Assembly (NCBI RefSeq): GCF_014066305.1
Contig: NW_023501106.1
Span: forward strand, 202,927-266,926
Direction of reading: 5' to 3'
Source of the DNA: Letharia columbiana
Taxonomy: Eukaryota; Ascomycota; Lecanoromycetes; Lecanorales; Parmeliaceae
Length of the DNA stretch: 64,000 nucleotides
Shown here: positions 10,895-21,129 of the stretch, piece by piece
Layout of the letters: each line of letters starts with the position of its first letter
How positions within the stretch are numbered: the first letter of the stretch is position 1
Position numbers and translations under genes: made by a program
The notes under the pieces: generated by a model
The model's input: the letters and a program-made list of their open reading frames with translations, nothing else
The model's database searches: none
What the model was told of the DNA's origin: nothing

Positions 10895-13800
10895 TCAAGG
10901 CACTGACTTCCTTGGCCTGCCCCGACCTCGAACAGCGGGGGCCTTGTTCATAGCCGTGCTCTCGAAGGCAGCAGGCATTGACTTTCTCGGTCTGCCGCCC
11001 TTCTTTTTCAAGGAAGATTCGACGATCGTGGGTGCACTTTTTGCCGCCCCAACGATTTTGATCTTCTTCCCCATAGAGAATATGGATTTCGGTGCAGCCA
11101 ATAATTTGCCGTTCGGCTTCCGTGGTGAATCCTCGTCACTTGAAGTCGAAGAAGAGTCTGAATCAGAAGACTCCTCTTCCTGGTCCTCGTCGTTTGCCCA
11201 CTGAAGAGCTTTTAGCTTGGCCTTGCGATTTTCTTCGGCGAGTTTCTGCGTAGAGCCCACGGGAACAGTATTCGATTCGGGTACTTCAACCGCAGCTTGC
11301 GTCCCTGACACTATTCCATCTGCGAATGAGACTCTTGATGGCTTAGGTGGCCTTGGAGCTTTGGTTGCGGACTGAGTCGGGGGGAGGGAAGATTCGAGAT
11401 CATGATTGAGCTGGATTTCCGGTGCACTTGGGTGGTGGGCTGGCGGCTCTTGAGGTGGGGAAGACTTCCTTCTACTGGGAAGCTCGTCCGTTGTAAGAGA
11501 TCGATCGCCTTCGCGTCGCTCGGCTAGATACTTGGGTAACGGCCGCGGCCCCTGAGGTTTGTTGACTGGCACGAACGAGATGGCTTCCTCTTGAACAACC
11601 TCCGAGTCACTGGAGGGCTCGGTATACTTTACCGAAGTCTTCCTTGTCTCTTTCGCCGGAGCTGAGGCTGTCGAGGATTTAGGAGCTTTCCGCTTTCGAG
11701 TTGAGAACTCCTCGTCCAGCTCCTCTCGTGTTCTTCTCTTCTTGGGTGGCGCAGTAGGCACCTCGGCGGGAGCGATCGAGGGCAAGTCTGACTGTAATAT
11801 AACCGGCGCTTCTTTCCTGATGGCCTGGATCTCGTTCGTTGTTCTAGATTGTGGGTGAGTGGCACGGACGGTGGCTAATTTGGGTTTGGGGATTAGCAAC
11901 TTGACTCGTAGGCTCTTTCCCGTGATTGATGCTTCAGTACGGATGTACCGATCACCTAGCTTTGCATCTTCAAGCATTTGCTCGAGCTGAGTAAGGTGAG
12001 GGGGCTGGGGATCGTTAGGTCGTGGTGGCAGTACAACGTCACTCTCCACTAGTTTCCCCACATTTTGTTTTGGCGTGTTCGGTTGCAGGTAATTGCTTGG
12101 TTGCTTTGAGGGTGAGGACTGAGACATGGTCGGATCTGGATACTCGTACGCAATCCCATTGCTTGTGAAACGCTGGCCTTGATTGTTTTGGTTGATCATG
12201 TTCGCCATTGGCGCCATGTGGTAAGGGCGTCGAGTTTCCGAGGTCATATCTCGTTGATTTTTTTCCCAGTCCATTTCGTCATCCGATGAAGATACACTGC
12301 TTGACCTATCTCGGCCTCTGATCTGGGCTCGATTGGACGATTGGACGCGGTTTGTGTCTGTGCCTCTCTCCATCGAATTTCCATTCATGTGCACACTGGG
12401 CTGATGCATACTAAGCATGGGGTCAATCGGGATACCAGGTTCCGTAGACTTGGTGCCAGAATCGAGGTGTTGGCTTTGACCGTTCACTCGAGTGGGTTCT
12501 TCTTCGTCCACATAGTTATCATTCAATGCCGGATCTCTGGCCTTGATTTGTTCCGCCTCGTCTTTTCGTCGACTTAGTCGTCTGTTGTCTTGTGGATGGT
12601 CATCTCCGGTCTTCTTGATCCATGTCCCATTCGAAACACTGAAATCAACAAGACTCTCGACGCTTCTTGGATCCGCGACTTTCCTCGTATCATGTCCAAG
12701 CATTGTACCACTGGGTTCGTATGGTTTGAACCCGGCAACTGTGCTACACTTTGCAACAGAACATATTTTGAGACAATGTGGACACTCCCAATTCGGATCT
12801 TCCATCACAGTCAATGGCATCAAGTCGAACCCACGGAATAGGCTGCCATAGCCGTAGTGACGATCGCATTTGGTGCAGGTCGCCAGCTTCCATCGGTATT
12901 CTGGGTGTTGCGAGACGTGATCTCTTGCATACTCCTTGCCAAGTTTGTCAAAATTGCGTTTCTTTGGCTTTTTAATATTCCCTTCGTCGTCTACTTCAAT
13001 TTCGTCATCCGCTTTCTTGGGAACACCGACTTCTTGTAGATTTCTTTTCTCGAACGATGTCAGCGAGGGTAATGGATTTGCGGGATCACTCCAAGGTCGG
13101 ATCTTCAATTGCTCTTGACAAACTTGAGCCAATGTCTTCTTACCCAAGTTCCTTCTCTCCACATCCAAAGGCTGAGGAGACTTATCACTTATACCATTTT
13201 CGAATTTAATGATCTGGTGTCTCCACTTGTCATGTTTCTGTACAAGCTCTTGCCAGGGAAATTGCTCCACCCATTTGTACTTCGATAGACAGCTGCAGCT
13301 GCGGCCCATGGCAAAACATTCCATGCAGATGTCATATGTATCTTCGTCCCCATTCTCCAAGGTTATGATACAGGTGGTACAAGTCAGAAATCGGTTGAAA
13401 ATGTTACAACGACAGTATGAGCATGTGACGAAGCTCTCGTAGGGAAGATACTGACCTCGTTTCTCAGATGGAGAAACAGGAGCCAGCATTTCAGAGAGCA
13501 GGATTGTCGTATATAGAGCGAAGAGGCGCTTGAAGTCTTTCTGAAGCTGGCGTATCTTCGGACTATAGTCAATTTCCATTCGTGCGTGATGACTTGGTGC
13601 CAATTGTCTCTGCGTATCAGCCTGCTTCAGGAGATCTGAGTATTTTATCAAAGCAAAATAAACAATGGCTTTGTTCTTGTACTGCTCATCTCGGCAGACA
13701 ATTCTTGCTCGCGGTAGTGCCTCGTGCATGGCCATTTCGAGGGTCTCAACTGTTGTTCGATTCCAAGCCACTTTCATAGTAACCGTTCCACGATTCCATA

Positions 13801-14791
13801 CTTGATGTGGAGCTAACGGAGGAATGAGGACAAAGTCTCCAACTCTTTGGTCCACGATGTATGTTTTGAATGGTGCAGCTTTCCAGGCGTTTACTTGGGC
13901 AAAATGCGACTCTACCTCGATGTCATGGCCCAAGGTTGCTAACCAATACTCGGACACGGTGTGTCGGTCATTGGTTTCCGTCATAAACCATATCGATGAA
14001 CCGGGTTTCGTAGGCTTGCCATGTCCATCTTTGAGGCCTGAAGTCTCCACCATCAGATTTTGTCCTAGGCTGGCACACATCTCTCGATGCGCAGGTGTGT
14101 ATGTGCCCTCATGGCCGATATAGCACATCATGTTATCTGCTCTCATGGACGGAGGAAGACAGCTCATCAGGTCCCCAGCTCTGGCGACACCTAGCCCTTT
14201 CATATTGCCTGAATTGTGTTCCTCTATTGACCCTGGCCCGCCAAAATCACCAATGCTTTCATTGAGGTAGAAAACGCTTGGCGGAACCTGTTCCTGTAGC
14301 TTGTCGTGCCATATCTGAGGACAGTCAATGTCTTTCAGATATATTCTCTGACGATCGCGTTCCTTGTAATTTTGTCGGTTCCATTGGTCAGTGAGCTTCG
14401 ACATGTTGTTGAGATAATGAGCAATTGAGAGGGTCATGTTCTGCTGCTTGCTCAGATTGCGTGCTTGTTCGACTATAAGGCAAAAATTAGGAGCTGAATG
14501 CTTCAGGTACTGATTACACTTACATTTTCTTCCACAGTTATCTTGCAGCCATTGAGTTGTGAAGGTCCACTCATCTAGGCGGTGTTGGAAACCTTCGACG
14601 ACGAGGGGCTTTCCTCCAAGGATGACGTGCAGCAAGACCAATTTGTCAAAGGCTTCTAAGCCTTGGGCCTCGATCATTTCACATGATATTCTCGTTACGT
14701 ACTCAAAGTTTGGAGTATCCTCAATTAGAGAGGCAAGATCGAGGTCTGGGGGAATGGGGTCGAAAGCCGCTGAAGGTCGTTGAGCAACCAT
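10895..14791 (-). CDS. JmjC-domain protein with Cys-rich zinc finger (putative histone demethylase)
   Basis: Putative Fe(II)/2-oxoglutarate-dependent chromatin oxygenase. Exons 14791..14524 and 14472..10895 give 1281 residues; start taken at the first in-frame ATG (MVAQRPSAAF). The JmjC domain covers about residues 50-340: LHVILGGKPLVVEGF, then YTPAHREMCASLGQNLMVE with an H-x-E pair (about His218, Glu220) and PLAPHQVWNRG with the distal His (about 312), so all three metal ligands appear intact. A Cys-rich finger follows at about 445-620 (CSYCRCNIFNRFLTCTTC, CMECF, then CTKCDRH and CPHCLKICSVAKC), resembling the zf-4CXXC_R1 type. The C-terminal half is disordered and charged and ends in two AT-hook-like GRPRKS motifs. 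The intron 14473-14523 is 51 bp and free of stops. The demethylation target is not deducible. Confidence 0.82.
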   Translation of the reverse strand: MVAQRPSAAFDPIPPDLDLASLIEDTPNFEYVTRISCEMIEAQGLEAFDKLVLLHVILGGKPLVVEGFQHRLDEWTFTTQWLQDNCGRKCKCNQYLKHSAPNFCLIVEQARNLSKQQNMTLSIAHYLNNMSKLTDQWNRQNYKERDRQRIYLKDIDCPQIWHDKLQEQVPPSVFYLNESIGDFGGPGSIEEHNSGNMKGLGVARAGDLMSCLPPSMRADNMMCYIGHEGTYTPAHREMCASLGQNLMVETSGLKDGHGKPTKPGSSIWFMTETNDRHTVSEYWLATLGHDIEVESHFAQVNAWKAAPFKTYIVDQRVGDFVLIPPLAPHQVWNRGTVTMKVAWNRTTVETLEMAMHEALPRARIVCRDEQYKNKAIVYFALIKYSDLLKQADTQRQLAPSHHARMEIDYSPKIRQLQKDFKRLFALYTTILLSEMLAPVSPSEKRGQYLPYESFVTCSYCRCNIFNRFLTCTTCIITLENGDEDTYDICMECFAMGRSCSCLSKYKWVEQFPWQELVQKHDKWRHQIIKFENGISDKSPQPLDVERRNLGKKTLAQVCQEQLKIRPWSDPANPLPSLTSFEKRNLQEVGVPKKADDEIEVDDEGNIKKPKKRNFDKLGKEYARDHVSQHPEYRWKLATCTKCDRHYGYGSLFRGFDLMPLTVMEDPNWECPHCLKICSVAKCSTVAGFKPYEPSGTMLGHDTRKVADPRSVESLVDFSVSNGTWIKKTGDDHPQDNRRLSRRKDEAEQIKARDPALNDNYVDEEEPTRVNGQSQHLDSGTKSTEPGIPIDPMLSMHQPSVHMNGNSMERGTDTNRVQSSNRAQIRGRDRSSSVSSSDDEMDWEKNQRDMTSETRRPYHMAPMANMINQNNQGQRFTSNGIAYEYPDPTMSQSSPSKQPSNYLQPNTPKQNVGKLVESDVVLPPRPNDPQPPHLTQLEQMLEDAKLGDRYIRTEASITGKSLRVKLLIPKPKLATVRATHPQSRTTNEIQAIRKEAPVILQSDLPSIAPAEVPTAPPKKRRTREELDEEFSTRKRKAPKSSTASAPAKETRKTSVKYTEPSSDSEVVQEEAISFVPVNKPQGPRPLPKYLAERREGDRSLTTDELPSRRKSSPPQEPPAHHPSAPEIQLNHDLESSLPPTQSATKAPRPPKPSRVSFADGIVSGTQAAVEVPESNTVPVGSTQKLAEENRKAKLKALQWANDEDQEEESSDSDSSSTSSDEDSPRKPNGKLLAAPKSIFSMGKKIKIVGAAKSAPTIVESSLKKKGGRPRKSMPAAFESTAMNKAPAVRGRGRPRKSVP

Positions 14792-15632
14792 ATTGCTTGC
14801 GAAAGAGAGGGCCGGATTGAGTCTATGCGTATGTACGATAATTCGTCCCGCAAGTTGGAGGTGGCCAAGCAAGATTATAGGGTGATGGCACGACGGAAGA
14901 AGTTGGGCGGGGCGCTCAGTCGGCTCATCTCAACTGCAATACCCCACGCGCAGCACCTGGAATGAGACTTGCTGGGCCTCTCAGTGACAGAATGGGTACG
15001 GTAGTCTCGAAAACCAAGCTCCGAGGAATCTTGATCGTCGGCGGTCAGTTGGCTAGCTCGTAGTGTTTACGAATTGTATCAAAAGTTCAGAGTGAACTCG
15101 GCAGAGCTTCAATGTTCCTCCACGCGGCTAGAGCCTAAGGTAGCTAGCGTGCCAAGCCGAGACCAGTACAAGGTATCGATGTATTAAGGTAGAGAGTAAA
15201 AGGTACCTTCGCGCCTCGTGAGAGTGGTAGAGTCATCCTCTTGCTATCTCACAAGTGTTCGCTAAAACTGTCTGAGAACCCGTCTTCGTTCCCATCTTGA
15301 GACTGCCTCGTTGCCGTAGGTCAGAAGCACTAACAGTTTGCTGCTTCAAGCATTCAAATAATACTTTACTTCTTTGTTCCTTCGCCTCCAAAGCTTCTTC
15401 TTCAATCGAGATAGACGCGTATAAGATTTCGAGCGATTCTGCGGAGTACAGCACGAGATCTCTTAAGTAGAATGGGATGTAGAATGTAGGGTATCGGAGA
15501 GCTTCGTCTCTCTCCCAGTACTTTTGATCACTTCGAGTGCGCCCGCTTTCTATTGTTTCGCTGTGGACTCCAAAACATACAGAATCAAAAGAGCTGAACA
15601 GTCATTTCCTAACTCTTCGGCACCAGGCGAGG
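14792..15632. other. Divergent promoter region, JmjC gene / COQ2
   Basis: 841 bp between two genes that point away from each other. A 120-codon minus-strand frame (about 15603-15233) has protein-like composition but lacks an ATG and overlaps the COQ2 leader, so it is not called. Confidence 0.5.
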
Positions 15633-16916
15633 ATGTTAGCTATGAGTGGGCGGTCCCACTTGAAGGCAATGAAGGGATGCTCCTCGCAACGTAGCATATT
15701 CGTTTCGAGCAGCCTAGGCATTTCACAACACTGCAGAAACAGACACCTGTGCTGCTCAACGTCTTGGACCACAGAGGTTACCTCTTCGACGCAAAGATTC
15801 CTTACGACCTTGGCGAGGCAGCGACGAGCCTATGCGGCTCTAGACCAGAAATTTGCTGGTTTACCACCAATACAGTATGCGGAGATTTCCAAAATGACTC
15901 GCAGTGAAGCTACACCTGCTGTACCTTCCTCTAAAACTGTGTTACCAATCTACGAAGCTCCTCAGACGGGTTTCATCTCTCACCTGCCTGGGACCTGGAT
16001 ACCATACGCGGAGTTAATGCGCCTCGACAAGCCAGCCGGAACATATTACCTCTTCTTTCCATGTCTCTTCTCAACGCTGCTAGCAGCCTCCTATACAGCG
16101 TCTGGCCTACTCCCCGTCTTAACCACTACGTTGTGCTTCTTCAGCGGCGCGCTGATAATGCGTGGTGCTGGTTGTACCATCAATGACCTCTGGGATCGCA
16201 ACCTGGACCCTCACGTGGCCCGTACACGTCTTCGACCAATAGCTCGCGGTGCAGTCACGCCTTTCAAAGCTTTGATCTTCACCGGTTTTCAACTCTTAGC
16301 AGGTCTAGGCGTCCTTTTGCAGTTTCCGGCATCGTGCCTTTACTACGGCATACCCAGTCTCTTGCTGGTTGCCACATATCCTCTTGCTAAAAGAGTCACA
16401 CACTATCCGCAATTTGTGCTGGGGCTGACCTTTTCCTGGGGTGCGTTTATGGGGTTCCCAGCCTTGGGAGTGGATCCGCTAGCGGACTCTGCGGTCCTCA
16501 AAACCATGGCGGCACTATATGCAAGTTGTGTTTCCTGGACCGTATCGTACGATATGATCTATGCCCATATGGACATCAAAGATGATGCCAAAGTGGGCAT
16601 CAAAAGTATCGCATTACGACACGAGAAAGAGACGAAGGCTGTCTTGTCCGGCCTGGCAGTTGTGCAGGTCGGCTTGCTGGCCGCGGCTGGAACAGCAGCA
16701 GGTGTAGGTCCAGTCTTCTTCATAGGCAGCTGTGGCTCTGCAGCTGCTACGTTAGGCTTCATGATATGGAAAGTGAGGCTAAACGAAATAAGCAATTGTT
16801 GGTGGTGGTTCACAAACGGAGCATGGTTGACTGGAGGGGGAATTGCAGGTGGAATGCTTGCGGAATATGTGCTCAATTCCCCACAGAAGATAGAAGCGAC
16901 AGAGTCTGACGGCTAG
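15633..16916 (+). CDS. COQ2: 4-hydroxybenzoate polyprenyltransferase, mitochondrial (COQ2)
   Basis: UbiA-family membrane prenyltransferase that attaches the polyprenyl tail to 4-hydroxybenzoate in ubiquinone synthesis, in the mitochondrial inner membrane. Intronless, 427 residues from the ATG at 15633; the frame opens further upstream but without ATG. Residues 1-70 are a Ser/Arg-rich presequence. The catalytic motifs are clear: GAGCTINDLWDRNLD (first Asp-rich motif, about residues 180-192) and DMIYAHMDIKDDAKVG (second, about 310). Hydrophobic segments alternate through the C-terminal two thirds, and LMRLDKPAGTYYLFFP marks the domain start. Length and motif order match fungal Coq2. It ends 135 bp from the convergent eIF3f gene. 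Confidence 0.93.
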   Translation: MLAMSGRSHLKAMKGCSSQRSIFVSSSLGISQHCRNRHLCCSTSWTTEVTSSTQRFLTTLARQRRAYAALDQKFAGLPPIQYAEISKMTRSEATPAVPSSKTVLPIYEAPQTGFISHLPGTWIPYAELMRLDKPAGTYYLFFPCLFSTLLAASYTASGLLPVLTTTLCFFSGALIMRGAGCTINDLWDRNLDPHVARTRLRPIARGAVTPFKALIFTGFQLLAGLGVLLQFPASCLYYGIPSLLLVATYPLAKRVTHYPQFVLGLTFSWGAFMGFPALGVDPLADSAVLKTMAALYASCVSWTVSYDMIYAHMDIKDDAKVGIKSIALRHEKETKAVLSGLAVVQVGLLAAAGTAAGVGPVFFIGSCGSAAATLGFMIWKVRLNEISNCWWWFTNGAWLTGGGIAGGMLAEYVLNSPQKIEATESDG

Positions 16917-17051
16917 TTTTGCATGTCAAGTTGGTTATTGATACCAATTCTTCAGCCACTTCACACAGGGAAGACCGTATGCTATTCCGGTTCTTAGCCA
17001 GTTTTTATACTTCTATTGTCGCTCTTTGCATGCAATGCGTTATACGTAACA

Positions 17052-18196
17052 TCATGATTCAGTCGCTCGGCCTCCTCCACCTCTTTGACTCCTTCCGCCT
17101 CGCTGCCCTCTCTGATTGCCTTCCGAGGCCGTCCCATTAGTTTGAGCGCCACCCAGACCATCCCCAGTCCCCATCGTCAACGCGGCTGTCGCTAGCCTGT
17201 TTGAGAGGTCGATCTGTGTGCGAATAGTGTTTGCGAGATATGAAACGACAAGGACGTCTTGAATGTGATTATTGCTGCAAGAGGTTAGTATGTGTAACAA
17301 GGTCGAAAATCGTGCTTAGACTTACAAATCCCGCTCGACGTCCTCCGGGTCTACCTTTGGCGCCAGCGCCAGAGCATCGAGTAGGAATTGACCAAGCGCA
17401 CTCGATGGTGGAGCTTCCTCTTCTATGACAGCTTCAACGTACTTCGATACTCTCTCGAGCATTGCAAGGACCTCCTCAATAGCCTTTTCCAAAGATTCAA
17501 TGTCCGTCAGGACATTTGCCGTTCTGTCGTTATTATCTTTTGCTCCCGAGATCAACTCCAGTCCACTCTTCTCCGCCTCTCCATATCGTATCTCGTGTGG
17601 CACTGGCGTGAAAGCTGCACTATCCGCTGCCCTCTCAGCTGTCACTCCGACAGGTGCAGAAATATACGTCCTAGCCTCGATCTCCTTTCCAGCATCCGTA
17701 CTGATCGTCAGATGAACCGCAGGATGCGGCCACGTTCCGTCACCTTGCCCGCCGTAGAAGTTCTGAATGAGTGCCGAGAACGTATTGAGCTCTGCTGATG
17801 TAGCATACCATCCGACGAGCACTTCCTTAGGATTGGCTTTAAGGTGGAGTCCTAGCATCTGCTTTTGGTACTCCATGTCGACCTCGACCTGCTCTTGTGT
17901 TTCTGTGTGCCCAACTGCGAAGCAATTTCTGATCTCCACTTCTTGGCCATCTTCACTGCGCACGCCGAGCAGGGTTCCAATTACGCGTTCTTGGTCTGCG
18001 TTGCGGCGGAGCGAATGATCTAAAATGGAGAAGATTGCCTAGCATACGGTCAACTAGGAATTTCAACAACCGTGAGCCCTGCGACAAATACCTGAGGTTG
18101 TATTATGACATTCAAGGGAGCTGTGGTTGGCTGCGAGCCTACTGCTGCAGGACCTAAAGGTCTTGCAAGATGGAGGAAGGAGTCGGCTTCCACCAT
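17052..18196 (-). CDS. eIF3f: Eukaryotic translation initiation factor 3 subunit F
   Basis: MPN-domain subunit of eIF3, cytoplasmic translation initiation. Three exons, 18196..18092, 18038..17326 and 17274..17052, with introns of 53 and 51 bp (GTATTT/CTAG and GTAAGT/TTGCAG), give 346 residues, the family's usual size. The N-terminus [20 protein letters not shown] and [10 protein letters not shown] are nearly invariant in fungal eIF3f. Exon 2 continues [20 protein letters not shown], then [32 protein letters not shown] and a coiled region [20 protein letters not shown]. Exon 3 adds [20 protein letters not shown] and a Gly/Arg/Ser-rich tail. The catalytic JAMM ligands of active MPN proteases are not evident, as expected. 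It shares a 210-bp divergent promoter with UTP25. Confidence 0.95.
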
Positions 18197-18406
18197 AATT
18201 TCTAGATTGACCGAGCGTGTGCGTCTTTGTGCTCCGACTTTGCGATTCCAACGGCCCTCTGATCGGTGTACTTTCACTTTGCGCGTAACTAAAAATTGTC
18301 AAATGAGGGCAGCTTTGCAACTGAAAGTTGTGGGAGACGAATTGTTAAATCTTGGCAGATTAGTAAGCTGGACATAAAAAGCGACCACAAAATCTTCGTT
18401 TTCTTC
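18197..18406. promoter_or_regulatory. Bidirectional promoter, eIF3f / UTP25
   Basis: Only 210 bp separate the start codons of the divergent genes for eIF3f (minus) and UTP25 (plus), so both leaders and any shared control elements must lie here. No specific factor site is assigned. Confidence 0.55.
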
Positions 18407-20581
18407 ATGGCACTTTCTTCCGGCAACCGGTCAAAACCTCGTTGGGGAAGCGAAAGTCAACGTGGAGGAGATAGAAGTCGCGCTTTTCGAGGTCGCGGAA
18501 GGGGTAGAGGCAGCGATGGTCATGCAGCAAGAGCAGGGAGGAAGAATGCTTTCTATTCAACACGGGTCGAAGAACAGATTGGAGACGTTCCTGAAAATGA
18601 CGTGGAGAGCTTTGAAGATGGGTCAGAAGAGCTTGAGATGGTTTCCAAATCTTCGAGTGACAGCGACAATGAAGATGTTCCGAAGGACGTCGTCAAACCA
18701 TACAGCGCACTTCTACAATCCCTGAGCACGGATAGCGAGCCACCGCGAAAAAGACGCAAGGTCGAGAAGGTTGAAGTCTCTCTGGAGACTGAAGTACCAG
18801 AGAACGCACTAGATCGAGTTGATGAGCCCGAAGATGCCGAGGACCTTGGTGTTGATGGCGCTGAGGAATCAAATGATCTCGAAGACGACTATGATCCTTT
18901 CCTAAAGCACTTTGCACAAAATGAGGATACAGAACTGTCCCAGGAAATCCAGGATGTCAAAAATGATACTTGGGCAACCAGGATGTCTGACTCGACGCTT
19001 GAAGGAGGCTATTTTTTGAAAGTTCCCCAGGTCTCAAGTTCAGCCCTTGCCCACGGCTCGAGCATTGTCTCAGATACAGACGATCTTCAGCTGAAGCAAA
19101 AGCTACAGGGGCCGGCGAAGAAATTATTGCCATCTCTTGATAGAGTGACTGGGAGACTTGCGTCGTCTATCTTCAACTATAGAGATGTGCTCTTTCCCCA
19201 AAGGACTTTGAAGAATGCGGAGACGTTGCGAAAGCTGACATGTCTGCATGTATTGAATCACGTCTTCAAGACACGTGATAAAGTAATCAAAGATAATGCG
19301 CGTCTTGCGAAGGAAGATAGGGAAGACATAGAGTTCCGAGACCAAGGCTTCACCCGTCCCAAGGTGCTTGTGATCTTACCCACGAGGAATTCATGTGTCA
19401 AGTATATTGATACCATAATATCATTATGTGAACCCGAACAGCAGGAGAACAGGAAAAGGTTCCAGGACTCCTATGCTTCAGGGGACGATCATTTCTCTGA
19501 AGACAAGCCAGAAGACTTTCGGGAACTCTTCGCTGGCAACGACGACGACATGTTTAGGCTGGGTCTGAAATTCACTCGTAAGACGATCAAATTCTTCGCA
19601 CAATTCTACAACTCGGATGTCATCTTTGCCAGTCCACTAGGGCTGCGTATGGCAATTGGAGCAGATGATCCAAAAAAACAGGACCATGACTTTCTCAGCT
19701 CCGTTGAAATCGTGGTGGCTGATCAGGCGGACGCGATGCTAATGCAAAATTGGGAGCATGTGGAGTACATCTTTGAGCATCTTAACCTTCAACCAAAGGA
19801 GGCCCACGGCTGTGACTTCAGCCGTGTGAGAGGTTGGTATCTCGATGGCCACGCCAAGTACCTCCGACAAACCATCTTGTCCTCCAGCTTCAATTTCCCG
19901 TCACTCAATAGGCTCTTCAGTCATCACATGCTCAACGTTGCTGGGAAGATGAAATATTTGAAGGAGGAGGACGGCGCCATGATTGACTTGGTTGTTTCTA
20001 CGAGGCAGACCTTCTCGCGATTGGATGTCACGAGCCCTGTCACTGAACCAGATGACCGATTCAAATACTTTAGCACTGCCATCTTACCCTCCTTAATAAA
20101 ACACTCGAAGCATGGTGCCGGAGCAGGCGAAGGAGTGCTGATATACCTTCCGTCTTATGCCGACTTTGTACGGGTCCGCAACTATCTGGCCAGCTCGTCA
20201 GATACACAGGATATCTCATTCGGCTCAATCTCTGAGTATACTACTGTCCGCGACGTTGCCCGAGCTCGTAGCCACTTCTTCTCCGGTAGGCACTCGGTAC
20301 TGCTCTATACTGAGCGAGCTCATCATTTCAGACGCTACCATCTCAAAGGCGTCAAAAGAGTCATCATGTATGGGCTGCCAGAGAATCCAATCTTCTACAA
20401 GGAAATAGCTGGATTATATTTGCATTCTAGCATTTCATCGGCTAAGCTAAATGCTCGAGAAACAAGTGTAAGGACTTTATTCTCAAAACTAGATATACTC
20501 AAGCTGGAGCGAATCGTTGGCACTGGAAGACTCTTACCAATGCTCAGGGAAAAGGGAGGCGATACCTTTGACTTTGTTTGA
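18407..20581 (+). CDS. UTP25: U3 snoRNA-associated protein 25 (SSU processome)
   Basis: Utp25/DEF family, nucleolar component of the small-subunit processome needed for 18S rRNA maturation. Intronless, 724 residues from the ATG at 18407; upstream open frame lacks ATG. Residues 1-45 are Arg/Gly-rich (FRGRGRGRGSDGHAARAGRK), followed by an acidic disordered region typical of the family. The degenerate helicase-like fold begins near residue 240, with FPQRTLKNAETLRKLTCLHV, then RPKVLVILPTRNSCVKYID, the signature FRLGLKFTRKTIKFFAQFYN and SDVIFASPLGLRMAIG, VVADQADAMLMQNWEHVEYI (degenerate DEAD position) and the C-terminal GDTFDFV. True ATPase motifs are missing, as known for Utp25. Confidence 0.93.
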   Translation: MALSSGNRSKPRWGSESQRGGDRSRAFRGRGRGRGSDGHAARAGRKNAFYSTRVEEQIGDVPENDVESFEDGSEELEMVSKSSSDSDNEDVPKDVVKPYSALLQSLSTDSEPPRKRRKVEKVEVSLETEVPENALDRVDEPEDAEDLGVDGAEESNDLEDDYDPFLKHFAQNEDTELSQEIQDVKNDTWATRMSDSTLEGGYFLKVPQVSSSALAHGSSIVSDTDDLQLKQKLQGPAKKLLPSLDRVTGRLASSIFNYRDVLFPQRTLKNAETLRKLTCLHVLNHVFKTRDKVIKDNARLAKEDREDIEFRDQGFTRPKVLVILPTRNSCVKYIDTIISLCEPEQQENRKRFQDSYASGDDHFSEDKPEDFRELFAGNDDDMFRLGLKFTRKTIKFFAQFYNSDVIFASPLGLRMAIGADDPKKQDHDFLSSVEIVVADQADAMLMQNWEHVEYIFEHLNLQPKEAHGCDFSRVRGWYLDGHAKYLRQTILSSSFNFPSLNRLFSHHMLNVAGKMKYLKEEDGAMIDLVVSTRQTFSRLDVTSPVTEPDDRFKYFSTAILPSLIKHSKHGAGAGEGVLIYLPSYADFVRVRNYLASSSDTQDISFGSISEYTTVRDVARARSHFFSGRHSVLLYTERAHHFRRYHLKGVKRVIMYGLPENPIFYKEIAGLYLHSSISSAKLNARETSVRTLFSKLDILKLERIVGTGRLLPMLREKGGDTFDFV

Positions 20582-21129
20582 GGCTTCTACTTGGGAATAG
20601 CATGAATATCCGCTGAGACACTTACCTTGGGTATGAGTCACGATAAACTGGTATGTTCGGAACGCCTTTTTGACCCTAGAGTCTGACGGTACAGGGAGCC
20701 CAAGAATTGTCCACTAGTTAGCTCAGGTTCACCCATAGGACGTGCATGTTACACCACAGTAGGAGATGCGTTTAGTGACAAATTGCTGTAAACTAGGGGA
20801 AGGATCCGAAAATAAATCTCTGTTTGGACATTCGGAAAATTCTTGATGGCAGCGAATGTCTTCATGCAGCTTGTTGGCTCTTCCATGTGGTATGTCAGGA
20901 AATCCTGCAATTCACTCCTTTTCGCTGCCCAAGTTCATGACTTTTTTCACCTCACCTGGCTTTGGTCCCACCAGGTTACTGGCATGCATAAAGCAATCAT
21001 TAAACCGAATCCTCACTTTGACAACGTTCCGTCTTGCTACCCAAATTGATCACCTCCCGCCCATATACCCACTCTAATGGCTGTACTTGCTACCATTCTT
21101 TACTATGTAGCTCTATAGCACAGTACGCC
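20582..21129. other. Intergenic, no gene seen
   Basis: 548 bp between two plus-strand genes. Includes the 3' end of UTP25 and the leader of the next gene; no other signal. Confidence 0.6.

Noticed and set aside
15233..15603. Protein-like minus-strand frame upstream of COQ2
   Set aside because: No ATG in frame, no usable upstream exon, overlaps the COQ2 leader; frames of this length arise by chance in a window of this size.
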